DNA of 64,000 bases, taken from positions 244,868-308,867 of the forward strand of contig JADKBU010000001.1 in NCBI GenBank assembly GCA_016714935.1, read 5' to 3'. The DNA is from Candidatus Accumulibacter propinquus (GTDB lineage: Bacteria > Pseudomonadota > Gammaproteobacteria > Burkholderiales > Rhodocyclaceae). The notes beneath the pieces are model-generated. The model made no database searches. It was not told where the DNA came from and saw only the letters and a program-made list of their open reading frames with translations. Numbering within the stretch: the first letter of the stretch is position 1; every line of letters starts with the position of its first letter. This document shows positions 30,018-38,417 of the stretch, piece after piece. Both the position numbers and the translations under genes were made by a program.

Positions 30018-32372
30018 GTGAGGAAAGATTCGACCCCCGACCTGTTTGCCGACCTGCCGGCCGATGGCCAGTCGCCACCGGCCCCCCCAGCGCCTCCAGC
30101 GCCGCCGGCCGTGGAAGACGATGACAGCATTCTGCTGCACGACTCGGCGGCACGCGACTACCTGGAATACGCCATAGCGGTGGTCAAGGGTCGGGCGCTG
30201 CCGGATGTCAAGGACGGGCTGAAACCGGTGCAGCGTCGGGTTCTGTTCGCGATGCGTGAACTGGGGCTGTCGGCGACCGCCAAGCCGGTGAAGTCGGCGC
30301 GCGTCGTCGGTGACGTGATCGGCAAGTACCACCCACACGGCGACACTTCGGCCTATGACGCGATGGTGCGGGTGGCGCAGCCGTTCATGCTGCGCTATCC
30401 GCTGGTCGATGGGCAGGGGAATTTCGGCTCGCGTGACGGCGACAACGCGGCGGCGATGCGCTACACGGAAGCGCGCCTGACACCGATCGCCGAACTGTTG
30501 CTCGGCGAACTGGGTGAAGGCACCGTCGATTTTCAGCCGAATTACGACGGTTCCTTCGAGGAGCCGGCCTTCCTGCCGGCGCGGCTGCCGTTCCTGTTGC
30601 TCAACGGCGCTTCGGGTATTGCCGTGGGCATGGCCACCGAAATGCCCTCGCATAACCTGCGCGAGGTTGCCGCTGCGGCGATTCACATGATCGAGCATCC
30701 GCAATCCGGCGTCGGCGAGTTGATGCAGCATGTTCCGGGGCCGGATTATCCGGGGGGAGGGCAGATCATCTCTGCGCCCGGCGATATCGCCGCCGCGTAT
30801 GGCAGTGGCCGCGGTAGCCTGCGCGTGCGTGCGCGCTACGAGATCGAGGAGATGGCGCGCGGTGCCTGGCAGGTGGTGTTCAAGGAGTTGCCGCCTGGCG
30901 TTTCGTCTGCCAGGGTGCTGTCCGAAATCGGCGCGTTGCTCAACCCGCAGCCCAAGGCCGGCAAGAAGACGATCGAGCAGCCGGCGGCGCAGCTCAAGGC
31001 GCTGATGGCCTCGCAGCTCGATCGGGCGCGCGACGAGTCGGGCAAGGACGACGATGTGCGTCTGGTCTTCGAACCGAGCAGTTCGCGCATCGATCGCAAT
31101 GAGTTTGTGGCGCTGCTGCTGGCCCATACCAGCCTCGAAACCTCGGCGCCGATCAATCTGGTCGCGGTCGGCATCGACGGCCGGCCTTGCCAGAAATCGT
31201 TGGCCGAGTTGATCGGCGAGTGGTGCGTTTTCCGCATCCGGACCGTACACCGGCGTACCGAATACCGCCTGCAGAAGGCCGATGACCGCATCCACATTCT
31301 CGAAGGCCGGCACATCGTCTTCCTGAACATCGACGAAGTGATCCGCATCATCCGCGAATCCGATGACCCGAAAGCGGCGTTGATTGCGCGCTTCTCGCTG
31401 TCTGATCGGCAGGCGGAAGACATTCTCGAAATCCGCCTGCGTCAACTGGCCCGGCTCGAAGGGATCAGAATCGAGCAGGAACTGGCGAAACTGCGCGGCG
31501 AGCGTGAAGGATTGATCAAGCTTCTGGGTAGCGACGCGCTGCTGCGCCGGCAGGTGATCCGCGAAATCAGAGCCGATGCCGAGAAGCACGGCGACGCGCG
31601 CCGTACGATCATCCAGCCGGCGGCAATCGCGTCGCGCTCGGAGGTTGCCGCCGTCGCCGACGAGCCGGTCACGGTGATCATTTCAGAGAAGGGCTGGGCG
31701 CGTGTCAGGCAGGGGCACGGCCTGGACCTCTCGGGTGTTGTCTTCAAGGATGGTGACCGCGCCGGTTCGGCGCAGGAGTGTCGGTCCGTCGATTCGCTGG
31801 TCATTCTCTCGACTGAAGGCCGGGCGTTTACCGTGGCGGTCGCCAGCCTGCCGGACGGTCGCGGCATGGGTGCGCCGCTGTCATCGTTCGTCGACCTCGG
31901 CGCCGGGAAGATTGCGTACGTGCTGACCGGCTTGCCGGAGGAGCAACTGCTGGTTGCCAAGACCTCCGGTTACGGCTTCGTCTGTACCTACGCCGACCTG
32001 CTTTCGCGTCAGAAGGCGGGCAAGGCCTTTCTGAGCGTCGAGGACGGCGCGACCATCCTGCCGCCGGTGAGGCTTGCGGGCAAGGATCATCTGGCGGCAT
32101 TATCGGAGGATGGTCGCCTGTTGATCTTTCCCCTGGAACAGATGAAACGCCTGTCGGCCGGCAAGGGGGTGCAGCTCATCGCGCTGCGCGAAGGTGAGTC
32201 GCTGCGCGCGGCGGTGGCTACCCTGGGGGCGCGGGTGACGATCAAGGGCACGGTCCGCAACCGGATCAAGACGCTGCTGTCCGAAGAGCGGCATTGCGGT
32301 TTGCGCGCCCGCCGTGGCTCACCGGTTGGACAACTCGGCAACGTGATGCTGGAAGCCTGTCCCGAGCCCTGA
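30018..32372 (+). CDS. parC: DNA topoisomerase IV subunit A
   Basis: A 784-residue DNA-cleaving subunit. The catalytic Tyr149 lies in [12 protein letters not shown], and the quinolone-region motif is [19 protein letters not shown]. The N-terminus carries an unusual alanine/proline stretch (about residues 19-32) before the conserved [23 protein letters not shown]. The C-terminal beta-pinwheel is shorter than in GyrA, as expected for ParC. The start is GTG at 30018, with GGTGAG upstream, and the gene is coupled to parE. Confidence 0.95.
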   Translation: MRKDSTPDLFADLPADGQSPPAPPAPPAPPAVEDDDSILLHDSAARDYLEYAIAVVKGRALPDVKDGLKPVQRRVLFAMRELGLSATAKPVKSARVVGDVIGKYHPHGDTSAYDAMVRVAQPFMLRYPLVDGQGNFGSRDGDNAAAMRYTEARLTPIAELLLGELGEGTVDFQPNYDGSFEEPAFLPARLPFLLLNGASGIAVGMATEMPSHNLREVAAAAIHMIEHPQSGVGELMQHVPGPDYPGGGQIISAPGDIAAAYGSGRGSLRVRARYEIEEMARGAWQVVFKELPPGVSSARVLSEIGALLNPQPKAGKKTIEQPAAQLKALMASQLDRARDESGKDDDVRLVFEPSSSRIDRNEFVALLLAHTSLETSAPINLVAVGIDGRPCQKSLAELIGEWCVFRIRTVHRRTEYRLQKADDRIHILEGRHIVFLNIDEVIRIIRESDDPKAALIARFSLSDRQAEDILEIRLRQLARLEGIRIEQELAKLRGEREGLIKLLGSDALLRRQVIREIRADAEKHGDARRTIIQPAAIASRSEVAAVADEPVTVIISEKGWARVRQGHGLDLSGVVFKDGDRAGSAQECRSVDSLVILSTEGRAFTVAVASLPDGRGMGAPLSSFVDLGAGKIAYVLTGLPEEQLLVAKTSGYGFVCTYADLLSRQKAGKAFLSVEDGATILPPVRLAGKDHLAALSEDGRLLIFPLEQMKRLSAGKGVQLIALREGESLRAAVATLGARVTIKGTVRNRIKTLLSEERHCGLRARRGSPVGQLGNVMLEACPEP

Positions 32373-32436
32373 TCTTTGGCAGGCTGTGCCGGGGCGTGGC
32401 GGTTCGCCATCAGGTGCTGCAAAGGAGAAAGAATTG

Positions 32437-32922
32437 GTGAAGATCAAGACGAACACGAGTGGGTACAGACAGGCCGGCGTGTGCGGGGTGCTGGCCCTGT
32501 GCAGCACGCTGGTGCTGGCAGAGCAGGTCGGATGTGTGACCACCGAGTGGAAGCTGGTGGGGGCCAATCACCGCGTCTGCGTCGAAAGTTTCCCCGACCC
32601 CAAAATACCGGGCATCACCTGCCATGTCAGTCAGGCCAGGACCGGTGGCGTCAGCGGCTCGTTCGGGCTGGCGCAGGACCCGTCGCAATTTTCGCTGGCC
32701 TGCAGGCAGACCGGACCGATCACACTGCCAGCGAAGCTCCCCAAGGAGGCGACGGTGTTTGCCGAAGACACTTCGATTCTGTTCAAGGAGACGCGTGTTG
32801 TCCGGATGTGGGACGAAGCCCACAAGACGCTGGTCTATCTCGCGATCAGCCGCAAGCTGGTCAATGGTGCGCCGGCAAACAGCATTTCGACGGTACCGGT
32901 AATGCCCTGGGGGGCGCCTTGA
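32437..32922 (+). CDS. creA: CreA family exported protein
   Basis: A 161-residue protein with a signal-like N-terminus (VLALCSTLVLAEQ). Conserved CreA stretches are GANHRVCVESFPDP, TCHVSQARTGGVSG, CRQTGPI and NSISTVPVMPW near the C-terminus. Four cysteines, including CHVS and CRQ, match the E. coli protein of similar length. Function in E. coli is unknown despite the name. GTG at 32437 is preceded by AAAGGAG. An alternative TTG three bases earlier cannot be excluded. Confidence 0.88.
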   Translation: MKIKTNTSGYRQAGVCGVLALCSTLVLAEQVGCVTTEWKLVGANHRVCVESFPDPKIPGITCHVSQARTGGVSGSFGLAQDPSQFSLACRQTGPITLPAKLPKEATVFAEDTSILFKETRVVRMWDEAHKTLVYLAISRKLVNGAPANSISTVPVMPWGAP

Positions 32923-33045
32923 TGTGCCGAAGACCAACGACTACCGTCCCGATCCGGAAGGTCCTGATGGTTCGGGAGGGCCTCCGATGAGCGGCCCAAG
33001 CTGGCCGCAGTTCTCCCCTCAACGCAATCGTACGGCTGCCCGGCC

Positions 33046-34410
33046 ATGGCACTGAGCGAGGTACGACGACCCGATTGCGACGTCAGTCGACTCGGGCAGG
33101 TGTTTACGCCGCCGTTGATCGTCGACGCGATGCTGGCCCTGGTTCGTAACTGCGGGCGGGTGCTTGAGCCGGCCTGTGGTGACGGCGCCTTCCTGCAGCA
33201 TTTTCCGTTTGCGCTGGGCATCGAGATCGACGCACGCCACGCACCCGCCGGGGCGCGGGTGATGGACTTCTTTGAACTGCCGGAGCGCGAGACGTTTGCC
33301 ACCATCATCGGCAATCCGCCGTATGTGCGCTACCAGGATATCCAGCCCGAGACGCGCCAGCATGTCCGGCGCAGCGTCCTCGACGGGCGCGCGAACCTCT
33401 ATCTGTACTTCATCGAGAAGTGTCTGCGGCATCTGGCGCCGGGGGGTGAACTGGTGTTCATCACGCCGCGAGATTTCGTCAAAGCCACTTCGGCGGTACC
33501 GCTCAATCGGTTGCTGCACGCTGCGGGAACGATCACCGATTTCGTCGATCTCGGGGATTCACGGCTATTCGACGGGGCGGCGCCGAACTGCGCGATCTGG
33601 CGTTTCGAACGCGACAACTTCTCGCGTCTGACGCGCCATGCGCAGCAGGGCGTGGCCGACGGTCTGGCAGGTCTGGCCCGGCTGCAATGGGTGGAACGGC
33701 ATTTTGTCGAGAGTGGCGGGCACCTGCTATTCACGCGCGGCGACTATGCCCTGCAGCTCGCCGATATCGCCTTCGTCAAGGTGGGGGCAGTCTCTGGTGC
33801 TGACGATCTCTATGCCAGCGAGGATTACGGTAACCGCAGCTTCGTCTGCTCGGCGACTGTGGCCTCCGGTAACACACGGCGCATGCTCTGGTGTGCGCCG
33901 GGCGATCCGCCGCCAGCGATGCTGCTGCCGCACCAGGAGCGTCTGATCGCGCGTCGTATCCGGCCATTCGACGACTCCAACTGGTGGCACTGGGGGCGTG
34001 GCTACCATCAGACGGATCAGCCGCGCGTGTATGTCAACAACAAGACGCGCCGGTCGCGGCCCTTCTTCGTGCACCCCTGCACACATTACGACGGGTCGGT
34101 GCTGGCGATTTTTGCCCATGAGCCGACGGTTGATGTGCAGGCACTGGCTGCCGCGCTGAATTCGGTCGATTGGTCCGACCTCGGCTTCGTCTGTGACGGC
34201 CGATACCTGTTTACACAACGTAGCCTCGAGCAGACACCGCTTCCCGAGTCGTTCCGTGCCTTCCTGCCCGGCGGCGGTGTAAGATCGCAGCCGGCGGATG
34301 GGTCCCTCTTGCCGCCGCTGCAAGTTTTGCCACCGAGCATTTCCCGGCCCCGGCCGGTGCCGAAGGGAAGGAGAAAAGCCCATGGTTCCACGCCTCACGA
34401 CGGCCTTTAG
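33046..34410 (+). CDS. N6-adenine DNA methyltransferase (TaqI/Eco57I-like), orphan
   Basis: A 454-residue class I SAM-dependent enzyme. A QVFTPPLIVDAM lead-in comes before motif I (LEPACGDGAFL, 40-50) and catalytic motif IV NPPY (90-93) in TIIGNPPYVRYQD. The order I-IV is that of gamma-type N6-adenine methyltransferases such as M.TaqI. The C-terminal half (from about 200) would be the target-recognition domain. No restriction nuclease or specificity subunit is adjacent. Its last 29 bases overlap gshA, which suggests translational coupling. It may be a solitary methylase or a domesticated RM remnant. Confidence 0.8.
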   Translation: MALSEVRRPDCDVSRLGQVFTPPLIVDAMLALVRNCGRVLEPACGDGAFLQHFPFALGIEIDARHAPAGARVMDFFELPERETFATIIGNPPYVRYQDIQPETRQHVRRSVLDGRANLYLYFIEKCLRHLAPGGELVFITPRDFVKATSAVPLNRLLHAAGTITDFVDLGDSRLFDGAAPNCAIWRFERDNFSRLTRHAQQGVADGLAGLARLQWVERHFVESGGHLLFTRGDYALQLADIAFVKVGAVSGADDLYASEDYGNRSFVCSATVASGNTRRMLWCAPGDPPPAMLLPHQERLIARRIRPFDDSNWWHWGRGYHQTDQPRVYVNNKTRRSRPFFVHPCTHYDGSVLAIFAHEPTVDVQALAAALNSVDWSDLGFVCDGRYLFTQRSLEQTPLPESFRAFLPGGGVRSQPADGSLLPPLQVLPPSISRPRPVPKGRRKAHGSTPHDGL

Positions 34411-35692
34411 CGGTCCGCTGCTGGAGATCGAACGTTGTGTCCTCGATGCCATGCCGGAAATCGAGCGCTGGTTGCGCGGTCAATGGCAGGAACATACGCC
34501 GCCCTTTTACGGTTCCGTCGATCTGCGCAATGCCGGTTTCAAACTGGCGCCGGTGGACATGAATCTCTTTCCCGGGGGATTCAACAATCTTGACGCCACG
34601 TTCCTGCCGCTCTGCGTCCAGGCGGTGGTGACGGCCGTCGACCGCATCTGCCCCGACGCCAGGAGGTTGCTGCTGATTCCCGAAAACCATACGCGCAACG
34701 TCTTTTATTTGCAGAATGTGGCCCAGATCGCGGCAATCCTGCGCTTGACCGGTCTTGAGGTGCGCCTGGGCTCGCTGCTGCCGGAAATCGACAAGCCGAC
34801 CCCGCTGACCTTGCCCGATGGTACGACACTGCTTCTCGAACCGGTGCTGCGCAATCGCCGGCGGATTGGCCTGCAGGACTTCGATCCCTGCGCGATCCTG
34901 CTCAACAACGATCTTTCGGCGGGTATTCCCACCATACTGCAGCATCTCGACGAACAGTTCGTGTTGCCGCCGCTGCACGCGGGTTGGGCGGTGCGCCGCA
35001 AATCCAACCACTTCGCTGCTTACGACGAGGTCGCGGGTGACTTTGCCAGGCTCGTCGGCATCGACCCGTGGCGGATCAATCCCTATTTTTCGGTCTGTGA
35101 CAGTGTCAACTTCCATGAGCGGCAGGGTGAGGAGTGCCTGGCGGCCAATGTCGACGCCGTTCTCGGCCTGATCCGCGAGAAATACCAGGAGTACGCGATC
35201 GACGAGACGCCCTACGTGGTGGTCAAGGCCGACGCCGGTACCTATGGCATGGGAGTGATGACGGTCAAGGATGCGTCCCAGGTGACCGGCCTCAATCGCC
35301 GACAGCGCAACAAGATGTCGGTGATCAAGGAAGGTCTGGCGGTTTCGCAGGTGATCATCCAGGAAGGTGTTCATAGCTACGAGCGGGTGGGCAGCGGCAA
35401 GGACGAGGGGGTCGCCGAACCCGTCGTCTACATGATCGACCGCTTTGTCGTCGGCGGCTTCTATCGCGTGCACAGCGGGCGCGGCAAGGACGAAAACCTC
35501 AACGCGCCGGGCATGCACTTCGAGCCGCTGGCTTTCGAGACCAGTTGCTCGTTACCGGACCAGTGCCAGAATCCCGACGCCGCACCCAACCGCTTCTACG
35601 CCTATGGGGTCGTGGCCCGCCTGGCACAATTGGCCGCGTCGCTCGAACTCGAACGCACGGCACCTGTAGAGGAGGAACTGGCATGCGCATAG
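34382..35692 (+). CDS. gshA: Glutamate-cysteine ligase (proteobacterial gshA type)
   Basis: A 436-residue enzyme for the first step of glutathione synthesis, of the class known from beta- and some gammaproteobacteria (TIGR02049 type), unrelated in sequence to E. coli GshA. Recognisable blocks are FYGSVDLRNAGFKLAPVDMN, FPGGFNNL, VVKADAGTYGMGVM and FYRVHSGRGKDENLNAPG. GGAAGGAG precedes the ATG at 34382. It overlaps the methyltransferase gene upstream by 29 bases and gshB downstream by 10 bases, so the two glutathione genes are co-translated. Confidence 0.92.
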   Translation: MVPRLTTAFSGPLLEIERCVLDAMPEIERWLRGQWQEHTPPFYGSVDLRNAGFKLAPVDMNLFPGGFNNLDATFLPLCVQAVVTAVDRICPDARRLLLIPENHTRNVFYLQNVAQIAAILRLTGLEVRLGSLLPEIDKPTPLTLPDGTTLLLEPVLRNRRRIGLQDFDPCAILLNNDLSAGIPTILQHLDEQFVLPPLHAGWAVRRKSNHFAAYDEVAGDFARLVGIDPWRINPYFSVCDSVNFHERQGEECLAANVDAVLGLIREKYQEYAIDETPYVVVKADAGTYGMGVMTVKDASQVTGLNRRQRNKMSVIKEGLAVSQVIIQEGVHSYERVGSGKDEGVAEPVVYMIDRFVVGGFYRVHSGRGKDENLNAPGMHFEPLAFETSCSLPDQCQNPDAAPNRFYAYGVVARLAQLAASLELERTAPVEEELACA

Positions 35693-36636
35693 CATTTGTC
35701 GTCGACCCGCTGCCGTCACTGCGGGCGTACAAGGACACCAGCATCGCTCTGATGCGGGCCGCGCAGGCTTCCGGGCACGCGGTGTGGACGATACAGCAGG
35801 AGGCAATTCACTGGTCGCCGCTGCACGGCGTCTGCGCCGAAGCGGTGCATCTGGAAATGCTGGCCGACGACAAGGACTGGTTCGTCGAGGTCGATCGCCA
35901 TGTCGTGCGCCTGCGGGATTTTCGGGCCGTGCTGATGCGCAAGGACCCGCCCTTCGACGTGGAGTACGTGACCACCACCTGGCTGCTGGAACGTGCCGAA
36001 GCCGAAGGCGCGCGCGTCTTCAATCGACCGCGCGCCTTGCGTGACCATTCCGAAAAGCTGTCGGTCGCCGAATTCGCGCAATTTTCGGTGCCGACACTGG
36101 TAGCCCGTGACCCTCTTCTGATCCATGCGTTCGTCGACCTCGAACGCGATACTGTGCTCAAGCCGCTCGACGGCATGGGCGGTAGCGAGGTCTTCCGCGT
36201 GTCCCACGACGACCCGAACCGCAACGTGATCGTTGAAACGCTGACCCGCCACGGCACGCGTACGATCATGGCCCAACGCTACATTCCCGAGATCGTCGAG
36301 GGCGACAAACGGATCCTGATCGTCGGCGGGGAGGTCGTACCCTATTGTCTGGCTCGCATTCCCAAGGCCGGGGAGACGCGCGGCAACCTGGCTGCTGGTG
36401 GCACCGGCGTGGCCCGCGAACTGTCTGCTCGTGACCGCGAGATCGCCAGCACGCTGGCGCCGGTGCTGGCCGCACGCGGTTTGCTGCTGGTCGGTCTGGA
36501 TCTGATCGGCGACTGGCTGACGGAAATCAACGTCACCAGCCCGACATGCATGGTCGAGATTGCCGAACAGACCGGTTTCGACGCCGCCGAGATGTTCATC
36601 GCCGCGCTGGAGCGTCAGTGCGCGGCGCGCGCCTAG
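35683..36636 (+). CDS. gshB: Glutathione synthetase
   Basis: A 317-residue ATP-grasp ligase joining gamma-glutamylcysteine and glycine. Motifs: MRIAFVVDPLPSL at the N-terminus, MRKDPPFDVEYV, VLKPLDGMGGSEVFR (ATP-binding loop), MAQRYIPEIVEGDKRILIV and the metal site DLIGDWLTEINVTSPT. Length matches E. coli GshB. GAGGAGG lies just upstream of the ATG, inside the end of gshA. Confidence 0.95.
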   Translation: MRIAFVVDPLPSLRAYKDTSIALMRAAQASGHAVWTIQQEAIHWSPLHGVCAEAVHLEMLADDKDWFVEVDRHVVRLRDFRAVLMRKDPPFDVEYVTTTWLLERAEAEGARVFNRPRALRDHSEKLSVAEFAQFSVPTLVARDPLLIHAFVDLERDTVLKPLDGMGGSEVFRVSHDDPNRNVIVETLTRHGTRTIMAQRYIPEIVEGDKRILIVGGEVVPYCLARIPKAGETRGNLAAGGTGVARELSARDREIASTLAPVLAARGLLLVGLDLIGDWLTEINVTSPTCMVEIAEQTGFDAAEMFIAALERQCAARA

Positions 36637-37655
36637 TCCTTCTGCTTGTTGTGTTCGGCTGCCTTGTCGCTTGCGGCAAGGCGCCGCTGCATCATCAGGA
36701 AGCCTTTGTTTTCGGAACCCGCGTCGAGGTGTTGATTGCCGGGCTGGACGAAGCGCAGGCGCGTCCGGCTGCGGCGGCCGTGCTGCGCGAGTTCGATCGC
36801 CTGCATCGCAGCTATCACGCCTGGAAGCCTTCCGAATTGAGCGCCCTGAACGCGGCCATCGCTGCCGGCAAGCGACAGGCGATAACGCCTGAAATGGCCG
36901 CGCTGATCGTCGAAGCACAGCGCCTGACGCGGCTCGGCGAACAACTCTTCGACCCCGGGATCGGGCGTCTGGTCAGCCTCTGGGGCTTTCAGTCCGACGA
37001 ACTGCCAGCCGTCCTGCCAGACGCCGGCGCGCTGGCTGCCTGGCGAGCGGCCAGGCCGAGCATCCTCGATTTGCGCATTGACGACCATTACGCCAGCAGC
37101 CGGCAACATCAACTGGCGCTCGATTTCGGCGGCTATCTCAAGGGTGTCGCGCTGGACCGCGCGGCGAGCATCCTCAGGGCGCAGGGTGTGCATGACGCGT
37201 TGATCAACATCGGCGGCAACGTCATGGCCCTGGGCAGCAAGAACGGGCAAAGCTGGCGAGTCGGCATCCAGCATCCGCGCCAGCCCGGTCCGATGGCGAC
37301 GCTGGAACTCCAGGACGGCGAGGCGATCGGTACCTCGGGGGACTACCAGCGCTACTTTGAAGTCGATGGCCGGCGCTATTGCCATCTGCTCGACCCGCGT
37401 AGCGGCCAACCGGTGACGCACACGCAGGCACTGAGCGTGTTGATCACCCCGCGGGCGAACACGGGGGCGCTTTCAGACGTTGCTTCGAAACCGTTGTTCA
37501 TCGCCGGCGACGACTGGCCACGTCTGGCGCGTGCAATGGCCGTCGAGCATGTGCTGCGGGTCGATGCCGAAGGTCGTCTGCAGGTCAGCAGTGCCATGCA
37601 GCGTCGACTCGTTTATGTCGGTGGTACGCCGAAAGCGCTCCAGATCATGCCGTGA
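36618..37655 (+). CDS. apbE: FAD:protein FMN transferase (ApbE), lipoprotein
   Basis: A 345-residue periplasmic lipoprotein. The N-terminal signal has lipobox LVAC (Cys19). The ApbE domain has YHAWKPSELSALN, FDPGIGRLVSLWGF, DFGGYLKGVALDRA and the metal/flavin motif HLLDPRSGQP. ApbE covalently attaches FMN to threonine of target proteins such as Na+-NQR, Rnf or NosR subunits. Start GTG at 36618 overlaps gshB by 19 bases. No obvious flavinylated target is adjacent, so the client must be elsewhere. Confidence 0.9.
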   Translation: MRGARLVLLLVVFGCLVACGKAPLHHQEAFVFGTRVEVLIAGLDEAQARPAAAAVLREFDRLHRSYHAWKPSELSALNAAIAAGKRQAITPEMAALIVEAQRLTRLGEQLFDPGIGRLVSLWGFQSDELPAVLPDAGALAAWRAARPSILDLRIDDHYASSRQHQLALDFGGYLKGVALDRAASILRAQGVHDALINIGGNVMALGSKNGQSWRVGIQHPRQPGPMATLELQDGEAIGTSGDYQRYFEVDGRRYCHLLDPRSGQPVTHTQALSVLITPRANTGALSDVASKPLFIAGDDWPRLARAMAVEHVLRVDAEGRLQVSSAMQRRLVYVGGTPKALQIMP

Positions 37656-37725
37656 AGCGTTCGTCGATGCTGCCGAGCGGTGCGGAATCGCATAGAATGA
37701 CGGCCTGTCGCAAGGGATGAAGGCA

Positions 37726-38118
37726 ATGATCGGTATTCTCCTGATAACGCACGGTTCGTATGGCGAAGCCCTGATCCAGAACGTGTGTCATGTGCTCAAC
37801 AGGCGTCCGGCGCTGATCGCCCAATTCGGGGTCGCCGCTCAGGACGACCCGCTCGACATCCTGCCGTTGGCGCGCCTGTTGCTCAAGGAGGTCGACGGCG
37901 GTGAAGGGGTGCTGGTGATGACCGATGTGTTTGGCGCGACGCCGGGCAACCTGGCGCTCAAGCTGCTCGAACCGGGTCATGTCGAAGGCGTTGCCGGTCT
38001 CAGTCTGCCAATGTTGTTGCGCGCCCTGACCTATCGCGAGAGAGGGATGGAAACGATGCTGCAGAAGGCGATCAGTGGTGCACACGATGGCATAACCAAG
38101 CTGCCGCCGCCTGCCTGA
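37726..38118 (+). CDS. PTS EIIA component of the mannose family (ManX-like)
   Basis: A 130-residue EIIA-Man domain with the phosphorylatable His9 in LLITHGSYGEAL and the conserved TDVFGATPGNLA around residue 62. No EIIB, EIIC or EIID is present. The ATG at 37726 is preferred over one at 37717 because AAGGG then has proper spacing. Together with the downstream HPr and EI it forms the short regulatory PTS of Betaproteobacteria, thought to sense PEP or nitrogen/carbon state rather than transport sugar. Confidence 0.85.
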   Translation: MIGILLITHGSYGEALIQNVCHVLNRRPALIAQFGVAAQDDPLDILPLARLLLKEVDGGEGVLVMTDVFGATPGNLALKLLEPGHVEGVAGLSLPMLLRALTYRERGMETMLQKAISGAHDGITKLPPPA

Positions 38119-38140
38119 GATCATAATACGGGAGTTCCGG

Positions 38141-38410
38141 ATGGTTCGCGCTGAAACTGCAATCCTCAACAAGCTGGGCCTGCACGCTCGTGCTTCGGCC
38201 AAACTGACGCAACTTGCCAGCCACTTCGCCAGCGACGTCTGGATGGAGAAGGGGTCCCGCCGAATCAATGCGAAAAGCATCATGGGGGTGATGATGCTGG
38301 CTGCAGGCAAAGGCTCGACGGTGATCGTCGAAACCGATGGCGCCGACGAGCAGGCGGCCAGCGAAGCAATCCTCGAACTGATCGCCGGCCGCTTCGGCGA
38401 GGCGGAGTGA
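38141..38410 (+). CDS. ptsH: PTS phosphocarrier protein HPr
   Basis: An 89-residue HPr with active His15 in NKLGLHARASAKL and Ser46 in INAKSIMGVM, the site of HPr-kinase phosphorylation. Both key residues are intact. It lies 22 bases after the EIIA gene and 7 bases before the EI gene, in one operon. No hprK is visible in the window, so Ser46 regulation depends on a gene elsewhere. Confidence 0.95.
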   Translation: MVRAETAILNKLGLHARASAKLTQLASHFASDVWMEKGSRRINAKSIMGVMMLAAGKGSTVIVETDGADEQAASEAILELIAGRFGEAE

Positions 38411-38417
38411 GTCCATC

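Noticed and set aside
29805..31589. 594-codon minus-strand frame over parE-parC
   Set aside because: Shadow of strongly conserved topoisomerase genes; composition is not protein-like.
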